DNA of 64,000 nucleotides from positions 186,001 through 250,000 of the forward strand of contig JAGFNK010000007.1 of NCBI GenBank assembly GCA_025769875.1, read 5' to 3'. Each line of letters opens with the position of its first letter. Position 1 is the first letter of the stretch. Positions 12,763-25,500 of this stretch are shown one piece after another. The notes under the pieces were generated by a model. The model worked only from the letters and a program-made list of their open reading frames with translations, was not told the origin of the DNA and made no database searches. Origin of the DNA: Russula earlei (taxonomy: Eukaryota > Basidiomycota > Agaricomycetes > Russulales > Russulaceae). The translations under genes were made by a program, and so were the position numbers.

Positions 12763-13021
12763 GAAATGGAATGGATAGGGGTGTTTGGAGTTATCAATTA
12801 AAAAAAAAAAAGAAAAAGAAAAGGAATTCGTTGCACACGCCTCTCGTCTTGTTGCTCGTCAGTCTGTCATTAGATTCCGCGTTTCTCCTCCTTTTCCTCT
12901 CCTCTTCATCCCCACCACCTCCCATTTCATTCAAATCCAGCACCCAGGACTCCCCGATACCAGCCCATCCTTCAATACCCACCCCAATTCTCCCTCGCAA
13001 TCCACGACACCTTTTTCCCCC

Positions 13022-16000
13022 ATGGACATGTATACGACCGCCTTCTCCTATCCCCGCAGACCTCGTCATGCTCGCAATACTACCCCTCCTCTTGACTTCC
13101 CCTCACACTCCCAACCCGATCCTTACCAACAGACACAATTTCAGCCACCCCACCATAACGGCCATCCCGAACCTCACGTCACTCCTACCGCCCTCGACAC
13201 GGAGGCCGTCCAAAAGCTTGCTGTCCTTGCCATGACCACTCAGGGTTGTCATGTCTCTTTTTCCATCGCAGACCACGGTGCCGGGTGGAACTTTCTCCTT
13301 TCTGGCGCTTACCAACAAGTGCTGTTTGCGCGAGGAACAATCCTGAAGGATTGTCCCATCCAGGTGTGTTTCTTTTTCTGTTCGAAACGCTTTTGGGCCT
13401 CTACTACCACTGCCTTCGCTCCTCAGAACAGAGCTTCTATCAGAGTGCTTCGCTCTGAGCTACTGGACTTCCCCTCATCGAAGCCTGCTTTGAAGCCAGA
13501 AGTTCGCCGCCGTCTGGATGACATTGCCTCTCAGACTCTCGCCCATATCGCCGTCGTCAATAGCCCTTTGTCTCTTTCAACACGCACACCGCCGGATGGG
13601 ATCAGCAACAGTGCTGGATGGTCGGGTTTGGAGACTGAACGCGTCTGTGAACTCGTCATTACAGGTCATGGCGATTCGGTGGAGATCGCGCGCGTGCGGC
13701 TATTGGTGATGTTGGATGAGTTGGTGCGTTTTTGGCCATTCTCAACCTTGACTGCGACCTCAACCACACCGAACAGAGCGGTTTGCATACCGAGGTTTGC
13801 GAAATTGACCAAAAGCTTCAAGCTATCGTCGCCGGTCGCAAGCGCCACGTCCTACAGTCCATTCAAGAAGAGACTGCCACAAATATTTACCTTCCTTCTC
13901 CCTTGCAAGGCCTCGTTGGTCCAGACGCCTCCTCCCCAGTAACCATTGCGCCTGCCAGCTCCCTTCGACCGAGCAAAAGCACAGTTTGGATCTCAGGCGA
14001 ATTTTTCGGAGTCCAGCGTGCGCGGGACATGCTCTTGCAACTTTCCCTGAATAAGGCATGTCATTGTCATGATCCATTTCAAATCCCTAACATCATGGAT
14101 ACTATCAGAGTAAGGGTATCATCTCACGGGACAGTGCGATTCTCCCGAGGAAGCTGGACTGGTTGTTGACCGACCGCGCCGAAGACCTCAGGGCCATCAT
14201 GAGCGATAACGCAACGTTCATACAATTCCCCCCCATTGGTAGTTCCACTAGTCTAATTACGGTCTTTGGCGACCACCGAGTTAACATCCAGCGCACCATC
14301 CGCTCCGTAATGCAACTGGTTCGTTGCACCGTGTATCCCGCTGTTGGACGGGACCTGACGCTCCCTTACTAGGCCTGCCAGTTCTACGTCGCTTCTTTTT
14401 GGTTGCTTCCTGCGCAGTTCAATGTCCTCCTCCCACCCCCCACATTGAACGCCACTCAGGTTACTACCATCATTAAACAGGTTTCCAACGCGACTGGCGC
14501 CGAAGTCGTATTCAAAAGCATGTGCTTTGAGATTCATGGCCTCGAACATGAGGTCCGCAATGCCGTCACTTTGATCATGGAATTGGATATTGTCAAGGTC
14601 TGTGCATTTCCGGGACGACGAGTCATGCCTGACTTGGGACCTATCCTATTCAGGCCTTTCATCACGAGATTCGCTTCCAGATTGAGCTCGCCAACGAGCA
14701 CCGCGAGTTTATCAGTGGTAAAAAGAATGGCAAGATGAACAAGATCATGCAGACCACTAATGTTAAAATCAAGTTCGACACGTTTAATGATTACAACTTC
14801 CTCATTGATATTGCCAGCAACGATGCCTCCATTCTCCAAGGGCTTACTTTACTTCAAGAGGAATTACCTGCGGAGATATCATTTCATGTACCAGAGTCAT
14901 ACCATAAACGCATCATCGGTGTTGGTGGCAGAAGCATTCAGCGAATCATGAAGAAATACGGCGTGTACGTCAAGTTTTCCAACGCAGAGGAATTTGCCGC
15001 TATGGGAGGGTATAACGACAATGACGACAATGTCGTGGCACGCACACCCGCCAAAAACGCCATTAATCTCGATAACTTGAAACAATCTGTCCTGGAGCTT
15101 GTCAATCCAAAGGTTCGTCTCTCCAGAAGATTCTCGATCTAGTCTGACGTCTACGGCGTAGGATAAGGACTATCTAAACGAATCTGTGGTCATTCCCCGC
15201 CGGTATCATCGAACCTTACTCGGGGATAAAAGTATCTTCATTCACGATATTGAAAATAAAACCAACTGCCGGATTCGATTCCCCGACAAGGAAACCGCAT
15301 CCGATGTCATCATTATCTTTGGACCAGAAAGTCAGATTCAGATCGCGGCGACCATGCTCTTGGTTGGTCCCACGTCTATGACTCTACCCCGTGACTGAAC
15401 ATCAGCCAGGATCACGTTCCCTTCGAAGCCGATATGGCTGTGCCACCACAAGCAGAATTACCCCGTATCTGCTCATCTCCTGAGTTTGCCTCGTTCGTGG
15501 AACAAATCAACCGCGAACTTCAAATTTCGGTTGTCCCCAACATCAAAACGGCAGTCGGTGGCTCCGGGGCGGACACGCCGACCGAGTGTTCATTTAAATT
15601 CCGCTGCCAGCGTAGCAACAGTGACTTGCTCGTATCCGCACGCGAGATGCTCGAACAGTATCTGCTTAATCACAACATCCATGTGTATCCGTCACCAACA
15701 GCGAACGCACACAAGCGCGGTGATTCATTTGCGGATGCATTTCCTCATTTCGATAGCAAAGTGTTGTCGACGATGCCTCGAACTCGTGGTAAGGATCCCC
15801 CTCAGTACCTCAAACTTATCCATTAGTTCACATCATCTGTTGTAGGCTCCGCTGATTTCTCGCGTCCCGAGCCCATGATGGATCGGAGGCTGCGCTTGGC
15901 CAACTCATCACCAGACGTCAAAGCTTTATTCAATAACCCCCCCTACATCTACCACTTGGAAGAAGCGCAGGAGAGTCTTGACAGCCAGCCGAGCTATGCG

Positions 16001-16484
16001 CCTCCGCCAGTCAGTGATTACTGGGCGCCTCAACCTCCTATCGGGCGACACGGCCGCTTCCTCTCAATGTCACACGCAAATGATGACCCAACGTTGAGCA
16101 ACATCCCAGGCCGTCTGCGAGGCGACGACAGTCGCTCAGCGGATCCACTGTTGGAAGCAAAATTGAAGGATCAGGTCGGAAAAACCCGTTCTTTGACAAA
16201 TCGTGCCCAGTCGCTCGACTTGACACTTTCATTATCACGTATCGTGGAAGGCTCTTCGCGCTACCCCCCCTCCCGACTCTCCTACAAACTCAGTTGGTGA
16301 CACAGGTCCCAGTTCGAGCCCAACTTCTGCCACTGCCCCATCGTTTCCTAATGTGTATGCATCGGGTCGACCTCCCATCGTGCCTGGCCCTGGAACTCCT
16401 CAGTCTATGCGCCGTGGAGGCCAGCTCCTTGATGACGAAGATGTTAACGAGGTGTCACGGGTAATCTCCACCCTGGGATTATGA
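13022..16484 (+). CDS. Multi-KH-domain RNA-binding protein
   Basis: Long fungal KH-repeat protein, resembling bicaudal-C/vigilin-like RNA binders; target RNAs unknown. ATG at 13022 gives MDMYTTAFSYP. The Pro/Gln-rich N-terminus is followed by several KH-like units. They include IVAGRKRHVLQSIQEETATN (near 13820), a canonical IIGVGGRSIQRIMKKYGVYV loop (near 14912) and a degenerate HRTLLGDKSIFIHDIENKTN (near 15207). The first intron is GTGTGT..CTCAG, 13363-13426. A low-complexity Ser/Pro tail ends GGQLLDDEDVNEVSRVISTL and stops at 16482-16484. The last exons need a frame change near 16,170-16,255. A GTCGGA..GGAAG intron would restore the frame, but that donor is weak, so this border is uncertain. 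An upstream ATG at 12785 is in frame, but the sequence there looks like 5' UTR. Confidence 0.75.
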
Positions 16485-16864
16485 TCTAAGCAAAGGCAAC
16501 ACCGGATATCTACGCCAATTTCTCGACATGTAAAACGCAATCTTGTATTAGGAAGGACTCTGGACTGCATTTCGTGCTCTGTTGTCAAGTCACTCTCTGC
16601 ACACCTATCTCATCCACTTTTTGAATGCATCCATCCGCGTCTGTTTGTCTTCTCTGCTTTCATCTTTTTATCGCTCGCAGTGCCTCTACCTCTACCCTTT
16701 CGTTCTATAACCACATCTACTGTACCATAGTCTAGCCTCTTCGTTGTTCCTACGCCCGTAGGCTGGTCATATCTTTATCTCATTACTACTGTTACATTAG
16801 TGGTGCTAGTCTTTCAAAAATTTCACTGAATAACAAAATGGCCAGTAGACGTAGAGGGCCACAT
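16485..16864. other. Convergent 3' flanks of the KH gene and VMA5
   Basis: No coding signal on either strand. T/C-rich sequence consistent with two converging 3' UTRs. Confidence 0.6.
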
Positions 16865-18577
16865 TCAGCACACAACCCACGGGATTTCGTACAGAACGAA
16901 GGCGAAGAACTCCTGATCAAGCAGTGATTGGTATTCCCCGACGAAATCCTCGTTTGCGGATGCGCCACCACCCTTTGATTTCGTGAATCCCTGAGAACGT
17001 GTCGACAGGTAGGAAAAATGTCGTTGTAAGGCTAAGAGCGTCCGTTTTGTGGTTTTCGGCTCGGGCTTTTCATGTGTAAACGTGATTGTTAGCGAGAGAT
17101 CCGACAACGTCTACGAATGGGCGCGGCGGCTTACTTTTACCGCAATTCCAATATAATTCGCGGGAAGGCCATATCGTAAGACGCTTTCTACGTACAGCCG
17201 GATCACCTTGAGATGAACAAAAACTTGAAATGCCTCCGAAAAGTTGATCTCTGAAAGCCGAAGGAGTTCCGTCTATGGTCGAGCGATCAAAACGTGGGGT
17301 CATCGGACGATCGTTGGGGCGCGGGCGTCGAGGAAGGAACTCACCCAAAGCTCCCTTTCGGCCGTATCGGCCGTCCGCAGCGCCTCTCGCTCCGTCTCGA
17401 TCTGGTCCGAGGAATACTGGAAGTCTCTCACGATGAATCTTTTCGCAAGACGGTCAGGTGAGGGAGCGGCTAGGAGACGTGAACGCGACGGGTGGAAATC
17501 TCGCACTTGTTCTCTTTGCACTTTAGCGTGAACGTGTCGTACGCCTTGCGGAAGACGATGACGGTGAAGAGGGTATAATCTTCGTCGGACGCGAGGGAGC
17601 TGCGCCGGGGCGGACGTCAGGTGGGGCGAGACGCGCAGGGGGGGGGGGGGGGATGGGATCGACGCACACCGCAGAACGCGGCACCACCATGGGGCTCAGG
17701 CGCTCGTAAGTAGAATTCCAGATTTTTACGAGGTTTCTGGGAGAAATCGTCGTTAGATCAAGTCGGGTCGCTTCGTCGGGAGGGGGGGGGAAGCGTGCGG
17801 GCTCAACTTGGGAACTGCGACCAGGACTGATTGCATGTACTCTGAATCTTGCAGCAGGTCGTCTACCGAGACGATGTCCGCGAGGGACCTCACAGAAAGA
17901 TTGCCACTACAAAAAGCACTCAGGAGTCAGTGATGCAAAGATGGAGCAGTGCCGGTGCTAGAGAAAGTCACGTCTCCTTGCGCCGCAACTGAGCAAGAGA
18001 GCCCTTGGCGATATTATAATTGTTCAATTTGACCTTCATGACGTTATCTATGGACGTCATCTCCTGTGGTCATGGGTTGGATGGCAGCTGGCGAAACGAA
18101 AGGTTTTGGACACGCGCCTTGACGAGAGCGTCGGTCATGTCCTTGAGCCCGCGCTGAGTCCCATATCGCCCCTCGTTCCAACGCCAGTCTTTGAGAAGAT
18201 AGTCATCTAACGGTTTTTCGTTTATCAAGATGTGCTGGGCGAGCTTCGAGGTATCGTTGTTCAGAAGGTTACGGAGCGTTTCGACGATCTTGGCCACGAC
18301 GGAGGTGAAATTGCCATCGTGCTTTGGCAGTTCCTCCGAGAGGGAGATGAGCGAATCGAGCGTCCCCGTCTACGATCGCGGGTGAACACGAGGTAAGCGG
18401 CCGGTGGGCGGGGGGGGATATATATACCTTGAACGATGGAATATGGAGTTGCCCGATGCTGCTCGTGGGGAATGTTTTGGACTGCTGTGAAAGTTTCGCT
18501 GTGAGCTCTTGAAGCAATCCCTCTGAGTCACCGTCTTGTGGAGCGGTGATGAGCCAGGTTGATTGATCAGAGGGCAT
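16865..18577 (-). CDS. VMA5: V-type proton ATPase subunit C
   Basis: Peripheral-stalk subunit that reversibly joins the V1 and Vo sectors of the vacuolar proton pump. The ATG at 18575-18577 gives MPSDQSTWLITAPQDGDSEG, the conserved basidiomycete N-terminus. Later exons read IVETLRNLLNNDTSKLAQHI (near 18,290), DYLLKDWRWNEGRYGTQRGL (near 18,190), a segment with NKFIVRDFQYSSDQIETERE (reverse strand near 17,430) and FVGEYQSLLDQEFFAFVLYE, ending IPWVVC with stop at 16865-16867. The usual length (about 390 residues) and domain order are kept. At least six small introns are needed. A G-homopolymer near 17,640 lies in an intron. It is divergent from TUM1 with 141 bp between start codons. Confidence 0.88.
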
Positions 18578-18718
18578 CCTCGTCTATAGCACACAAGCAG
18601 AAGGCGTCGTCGTCGGCTACGCCACACTGTACCGATATACGGCATCACCGGACCGGCGGGGATCATCTCCGCCACGCGGGCGGGTAGTTTGGCCACCCGA
18701 CCGCAGACATCCCTCGAT

Positions 18719-19945
18719 ATGATTCATCATTCCGTGGTCGCTTTGCGCATACATCGTGCGACGAGTCTGCCGTCCCTTTCCAGATTTATGTCGTCCAAAG
18801 CGCCCTTGCTCGTCACTCCGAAAGCTCTGCAAGACCTCAGATCTTCCTCCAATGCGGTAAGCATCCTCGACGCCAGCTGGTTCATGCCAAACTCCCCGCG
18901 GAGCGCCTCCAAAGAATTCATAGAAAAGCGCATACCGGGCGCGCGCTACCTCGATCTCGACGAAGTCGCCGCGCCGAACGAGCTCGGCCTCAAACACATG
19001 ATGCCAGGCGCGCGGGTGTTCGCCGATGCTCTCGGTACGTCGATTGAGACGCCGTGGCTGCGCGACACCGAGCTGACGATCAAGCAGAAACGTTTGGAGT
19101 CACGCCGGCATCTCACGTCGTCTTGTATGACTCGCAGGGCATATTCTCGGCTCCTCGGGCACTGTTCATGTTCCGATCTTTCGGCCACGAGAAATCGAGC
19201 GTGCTCGATGGCGGCCTTCCAAGGTGGGAAACCGAGGGACTTCCAACAGAGACGGGCGCAGTGTCCGAAATACCGAGGAGCACCTACCCGGCGCCCTCGC
19301 TGGCATCGGAAAACATCAGGAGTGAGTCTTGAAATCAGAGCCGTCCCCAGATTTGCTTTTTTTGCTCAGTCCGCGCAAGGTTACGAGCAGATGGTAAACA
19401 ACGCAACGAAGGGACTCTCAGACCCCGTCGCAGAGATAGTGCTGGACGCCCGCTCTCGTGGGAGGTATGAGCCACGTCACCTCTCCTTCCGTTCCGAATC
19501 AGGGATCTGATCGAGCGTGCAAGATACACTGGCTCAGACCCAGAACCCCGACCGGGGCTCTCGTCGGGTCACATGCCGCATTCATTCTCTCTCCCCTTCA
19601 ACGCATTCCTGCAGACGAATGCCGTCCCCAACTCGGGAACGACCTTCGCGACATTCCTTGATCCGAACGACCTCCACCGGAAGTTAGCGGAAGCCGTCGG
19701 CGCCGAATACGCGCAGCTGATCGTGGAGGGGAGGCGCAGCGTGACCACCACCTGCGGAAGCGGCATGACTGCGGGCATTCTCTGGTTGGGGCTGAAGTTG
19801 ATCAAAGAATCGACGCCCGTGGCTCTGTACGACGAAGTACGTTTGTTCTCGGCGCTCGGCTGGACACTGTACTGATGCTTCCACGCAGTCCTGGACCGGA
19901 TATGCCTTGCGCCCGCAGAGCAGGATTGATAAAGCCACATCATAG
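18719..19945 (+). CDS. TUM1: Mercaptopyruvate/thiosulfate sulfurtransferase (tandem rhodanese)
   Basis: Two-rhodanese-domain sulfurtransferase; the yeast Tum1 relative relays sulfur for tRNA thiolation and cysteine catabolism. Exon 1 begins at ATG 18719 with a basic, hydroxylated leader (RIHRATSLPSLSRF) that looks like a mitochondrial presequence. A second in-frame ATG at 18788 (MSSKAP) could give a cytosolic form, as in other eukaryotes. Domain 1 contains ILDASWFMPNSPRSASKEFI and IPGARYLDLDEVA. Domain 2 ends in the active-site loop TTCGSGMTAG, with catalytic Cys near 19,754, matching the CGSGVT loop of mercaptopyruvate sulfurtransferases. Introns begin at 19035, near 19,322, near 19,463 and near 19,840. 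The last exon reads SWTGYALRPQSRIDKATS with stop at 19943-19945. Confidence 0.88.
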
Positions 19946-20338
19946 TTCCTTCCCATTATCAGCAATTCAATATAACCAATCATTGCACATCCACTGGCAC
20001 CGGCCGCCATCAATGGATCCAACCCAGTCAAGAGTCACTTACTCGCCTGAACTCTTCAAAGGTACCCCAATTTCTCCACCACCACATCCAGTCCATTGTG
20101 AAATAAGAAACTTTATTATGATTCCGATTACAAGTATCTCGAGTGATCTGGGTAGGCGTGAGCATGATTACAACCTATGGTCACAGGGTGATCGCCTACA
20201 TGAGGAACAGTGGCCAAAGCAGTTGGCATACAATAGTGAGATTTTATTGAGTACAGGGGGGTATGCTGCGCCGATTACAAAGCGATGGGGTCTAAGATAT
20301 ACAAGGGCAAGGGTAACCGCTCAAAAACCATTTGATTC
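19946..20338. other. Intergenic, convergent 3' flanks
   Basis: AT-richer sequence between the TUM1 stop and the minus-strand stop at 20339. It has a long plus-strand open frame without family signal, which I treat as chance. Confidence 0.5.
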
Positions 20339-20879
20339 CTACACAGCGCTAGCCAGTCTCAACTCTGCCAGAACGGCAAGGAATGGTGGTGGTGGATGAG
20401 ATTGCACAGGTTTGCCAGTGAGACAAGCTGGTTGACCTATGTACTCGATTTCAACACGATGTCGTTTTGCTTTCCGTAGGAGGGTCAACTGCCACCTGCG
20501 ATGAGAGGTAAGTTATAAGCGCGGCAGCAACACGTGCGGCACGCACCCCTCGCTCCAAAAGGTGTTATAACCCTTTCTTTGGATCTCCTCCAAGAACTGC
20601 TGCTGAGCGAACTGCAGGGAGTTCTCCAGATCCTTGTCCTTCCGCACATCAAACACGAAAGTGCGGGCGACCCGCGTCTCGTGTACATAGATAACGTCGA
20701 TGTCTGGAGGGGAGGGGTGGTGGGATGAGCGAGACGCCGAACATCGGATGGCCGACGCCACACGCACCATCGTCCTCATCAAAAAGGGGGACAGGCTCGA
20801 CGGCCTTGCTGTCGACCACTTCCCATGGCTTCTCGTGTCTCTTTACGACGAAAACGGAGAGTACGCCTGCCAAGCCCAT
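20339..20879 (-). CDS. Uncharacterised small fungal protein
   Basis: Three exons. ATG at 20879-20877 gives MGLAGVLSVFVVKRHEKPWE and exon 1 ends at GAT G|GTGCGT near 20,767. Exon 2 (near 20,704-20,560) reads DIDVIYVHETRVARTFVFDV, then LENSLQFAQQQFLEEIQRKG and YNTFWSEG. Exon 3 (near 20,492-20,339) reads WQLTLLRKAKRHRVEIEYIG, then QPACLTGKPVQSH, with stop at 20341-20339. Phases agree at both introns (GTGCGT..CTCCAG and GTGCGT..ATCGCAG). An upstream ATG at 20938 opens a hydrophobic leader in another frame (MPRAQFHQAVIFTLAFLGIS). A frame-restoring splice there was not found, so the true N-terminus may be longer. I know of no function. Confidence 0.6.
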
Positions 20880-20938
20880 GATATCCCAAGGAAGGCGAGG
20901 GTGAAGATGACGGCCTGGTGGAATTGAGCTCTGGGCAT

Positions 20939-22579
20939 GCCGCACGCAGCCGTGTATTAATAAAGGGGCGCAGACGGATTAGACGCCGAAATGACACTGC
21001 CTCGAGACCATCATTAATCGGAATTGCCAAGCATGCGGAGTTCCGGGTGGCTTTCTAGATTCGTTCGATTTGAGGTTGAGGGATGACTGTCGCTGTCGTG
21101 TATGATGCCGAACCGATTACGAATCCCCTACACGCCGATTCCTTATTCAGCCGCCCGCCTAGCGACTGTCACTAACGAAGATAAGGCCCTTTCCTGTGTT
21201 GCCCTCGCAATCGCACGCATGGGCCCCTCTACTGAGCAAGGGCCCATCTCGGAATTGAAACTGAAACCCCAACTTACTTGTTATCAATGTGACCCGGTAC
21301 TGTAGCGACGGCACACAGCCGGCCAGACGCGCAACGATAACAATTGGGCAATACCGCCGACGGATACGTCATGGGCGCAAACGTCGCAGATGATATGCAC
21401 TTCTTCAGAAGGTTCATGTGGTCGAAAACTTTCTTTTGGGATATGTAGGAGAGATAGGGCTTCTCGGCGCCAGACGCCCGGGTTGGCCCAGTGGGCTTGC
21501 GACCCGTGGCCGACCCGTGGCCTGAGCCTGGATCCCCTCATCAGCTCAGTTCGTTGGCGCTTTTGGCAGTGTACGAAACGCACGCCAAGGGTCCCGGTTT
21601 CATCCTATCCTGAAACCATCCCCCCCTTGCTCATGATGCGACTTGAACAGCATCTTTGTCCCAATAGGGTGTGCGACAACGCGCGGACCAGTTGGTCCAT
21701 CTTGTCTAGACCCCAAACAAACAGTCAACTACCTTTGTTTTGTTTGTTTGGGACTCAGGGGTGTGCCTTGAACCCGCAACCAACCGATATCCGGCCCACC
21801 GCTGGTTCCTGTCCTCACCACCGAGCCGAGTCATCACACTGAGCCGAGTCACCACCAAACCGTAAATATCAAAAACGAATGCCCTTTCCCTAACGTGATA
21901 TACGACTGAAAAGACGACTTGTTTCCGAACATGCGGTGTGGCTGCAAAAGAAGACATCGTCAAGCTGGCATCTGATTAGCCGCGTGCATCCGCACCTCCA
22001 TGCGCTTCGGTCATGCATGCGCTGGCTCCTGCACCCGCGCCCGCGTGCGTGCGCTTCGGCCATCCATCCCTGCTTGCGTTTGCTTTTGGATCCGAATGCC
22101 ACCACTCCACCACTCCATCAGTCACGTGTCGTTGTGTCCTTGGGTGGGCCCACCAATGCCTTATTAAGGCGTCCGCTGTGTGCTCGACCTTGAATACATG
22201 TAGCCTTGCACCGACTTATTCATCCAATGCTGCCTGATGGCCATGCGCTTGGGTCGTTTATGGGAAATGTGGGTTGCGCGCCACCGCTCTTATTGCGCCT
22301 CAGCAACGTGGGAGGGCTCAAGGGTATGCCCAGTTCCCCATAAATGTTCCCCCCCCCCGACCAGTGGGCTTCTCTCCCAGCCTTTCATAGGGCCACGTAT
22401 TCCGCTTTTGTAGAGCAACCGTGGTGCGTCTCTTCACCCTCCACGTTACTCCATTTGCTAGGAATATGTTGCCCGTACTGTGTCGCCTGCCTTCCTATAT
22501 GCTGCGCTCCACCTCTCCTGAGAAATCTCAGCGGGTGATGCCGGATGTTCTCGTTCGACCGCAGCACTCTTAATGCACT
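20939..22579. other. Non-coding transition zone
   Basis: No convincing gene. Short frames exist on both strands but none shows family signal. It contains the candidate tRNA-derived SINE near 21,735-21,865 and marks the boundary between the gene-dense left part and the transposon nest. Confidence 0.5.
21735..21865 (-). repeat. Candidate tRNA-derived SINE
   Basis: Read on the minus strand, it has an A-box-like CGGCTCGGTGGTGAG followed about 45 bp later by a B-box-like GCGGGTTCAAGGC, then a CAAACAAACAAAAC tail. The order and spacing resemble a pol III promoter from a tRNA and a simple-repeat SINE tail. A duplicated GAGCCGAGTCA-like unit lies at its head. No second copy is visible in the window, so this is tentative. 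Confidence 0.35.
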
Positions 22580-22587
22580 GACGCGTC

Positions 22588-25500
22588 TAGGGCTGTGCAC
22601 CGTACCCGTGTATGTACGGGTGTATGGGACCCGTATTACGGGACCCGTACCCGTCCTGTTTGCTGACTGCTGCAGAGTTTATACGGTACGGGTACGGGAC
22701 GGGTATTACCCATTGAGACCTGTTAGTTGATGGCCGTTTACGGCCGTCATATGGGTACTTCGTAGTCTAGATGTGGAATATATTATTTCTCTGGACAACA
22801 TGTATCGCCAATGTCCCTCGCTGATGAGATAAACAGCTTTCACTGTCCAGCGTCCAACGCTCAACGTTCAGCCATCTATTGCAAACAATTTGTATGCTTC
22901 TCTCTCTTAGTTGTATTATTTTGTGAGTTCTCCTGAGTTTTAGGCTGGACATCCTGATTGTTGCTGGATTGTTTGTGGATCCTCAGGTGCTGTTTAAAAT
23001 GACAGGTGATTTTCTGCTGTGACCGACGTTTCCTCTAAACCAACTATCGTTCCTCTACTCTCTTCTCCCACTCAATTGCTCCTGTCAAACAAAAAATGAC
23101 TGTTGATACGATCGAGCTCTGCAAAATGCAATATGCCCAGGAGCTTGCGGCACACACCATGCACCAGTGGATGCTCATGTGGTGAAGCGCTCGAGCGCAA
23201 GCATGGCTTCCCACTGGCACCCCCCTTCGGCGGATGTTGCTACCATCTTGCGCACACTCAAAGTTCACGCCCAAGATCTACCTGCCAGATGTGAGACAGC
23301 AGCAGCATTAGCAGTAAGTTTGTTTGTTGGGGTCTGCGTGCTGACCCCAGGTTGACTTTTTTTTTGCTTCCAGCAGCACCGCAGTGCTAGTGCGCCTCCA
23401 TCAATGCTGAGTCCTAGCACTGCCCCCAAGCAACCACAATTGTACCACCCAAATTTCTTCAGGCATCACTGTATTTTGTGGTTGTGCATCCGTCACAAGC
23501 TCCATTGGTCACACTGGACATTCACGTCTCAGTGGTGAATGCAGGTGGTCTGTAAGGCTGAGGGTTTCACCACATTCATCATGGGTGCCCAGCAATCCTC
23601 TATTCCGATGGGTCAGTTCGCTATCAACTGCTTTGAATGGTTGGATAGCTCAAACTCAAATGCTTACTTGATAGTTGTCTCATGAATGACGACTGCCCAT
23701 GGTATCTTCAAGAGATCAAGGTGCGTCCATCAAAGGATGATCCAGCCTCCATTCAACTCTGCACAATGCTGTAAGGTGACTTGCTGGCTCAGACGTGGAA
23801 CAGGCCAGACTGACAAAGTGCCACCCACCATGAGAATCCAGCCAGCAGTCGAATGACAGGCACGCGCATGCACAACTCCCTCTCTCCCACTGCCACAACA
23901 CACGCAAGCACACCACGCCCTCCGCCTCTTGCCTTCAACGCACACTCCCTCTCCTCTGCCTCCGACGATGTTACCACCGAATGCCCAACACGTGCACCCA
24001 ACACCCTCCTTTCTTCCACCACCACGTCACACGCAAATGCCTCCCCACCCTCTGCCTCTCGCCTCCAACATACACACCCACTCCTCCTCCGACGCTACCA
24101 TGCACCCGCACGCTTGCCTGCCACTGCCTCATCAGTCAGGCAAAAGCCACCAACGCTTGAGAGCTGACCGACCACCCCTGCGCGGCATTTCAGCCATGCC
24201 AACTAGTGCCCACTCGTTGCTACCACCTACCATACCCTTTCGAAGTTTAGTTTCATTTCATTTCATTTCCCATGTTGCCTCAACACCGCGATCACACACA
24301 TCCATACCCAATCTGTCAAGACTCACTGTTGAACTATCCAGTTCAAGAGCGAGGGATAAGCTCGAAGACGAGTCGATAGATGTCCAAGACCGCGTGGGCA
24401 AGGAGTAGAATCCAGAGTAGTAACAAATACCAGAGAGGTATTGTTACTGTGAGAGTAGAACAGTCACGCAGGGAAGAGGCCAGGATAGTCACAAGGGGAT
24501 GGTCCTTAAAGGAGTATCCCAGGGATGGAGAGTGCCGTAAACAAATGGACAGTCTGAGGACTGTCCGCTACTTTATTGAGCGCTTATATACTACAAGAGA
24601 ACTGCTAAATAGGGAACAAGTCATAACCTTGTTATCAAGCACAATAGAGTGATGAGTAAGAAGTCGGGGGATGCTTACTGAGCATGCTCAGTCATGCTCA
24701 GTAAGCTGCTGAGTAAGAAGACTCTTCTTGATGAGTAAGAGCTTCCATTGTCCACATGTTCACTGCTTTAGTGCACGTGCAAGCACCTGATTTATTTCCT
24801 GTTAGTTAGTTTAGGGCCGGTCGTTTGAGGACTTGTAGTTTGGTTAGGGAATAGTGACATCTTATAAGGCCCTTATATAGTTCTATTAGGGTCCTTAGAG
24901 TCGACCCTAATACTTCTATTAAGGTCCTTAGTGTTGCCTTATAGTTCGTTCTATAGTTATTAGAGTTGGTCTAATAATGCGTTGTAGGGCCTTTGATACC
25001 AGGTTAGTACCTATTGTAGAGTTCCTAGGGTCATTCCAAAGGGTCCTTAGGAAGGCCCTAATGCTGTCTTTTGTTGCTAGAAGGGTTGCCTTTAAGTGGG
25101 GCTTGCTGTATGTCGATTGTACCGAGAATCGCTCGCACAACAATGCGTGCGCGATATTGTGGACACCTCTACTCACCCCTTTTGCTCGCGTGAATAGGGT
25201 GACACCATAGAGGCTGGGTTTCCTTCTATAAGGAAGGGTCCTTCAAGGGCCCTCTCCGGAGAATGGTTCATGACACAATCCTCTCAGAATACATCTACCC
25301 TTGTTTCCTCTCTGTTCTCTTCTGCAGTGGCTGTAGAGAGGGTTTTCTCTGGTGGCCAAGACACAATCTCTCTCCATCACGCTAGCTTGAAGGTGGAGAC
25401 CATCAGGACCCTTATACTAGTCAAAAAGAAATTGCACTTGCAACAAGAACATGTTGTATCAGTAGTTTAGTTCCTAATATATAACCTGTTACCCGTAATA

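Noticed and set aside
19875..20399. 174-residue plus-strand frame as a gene
   Set aside because: Overlaps the TUM1 last exon and the antisense uncharacterised gene; no family signal.
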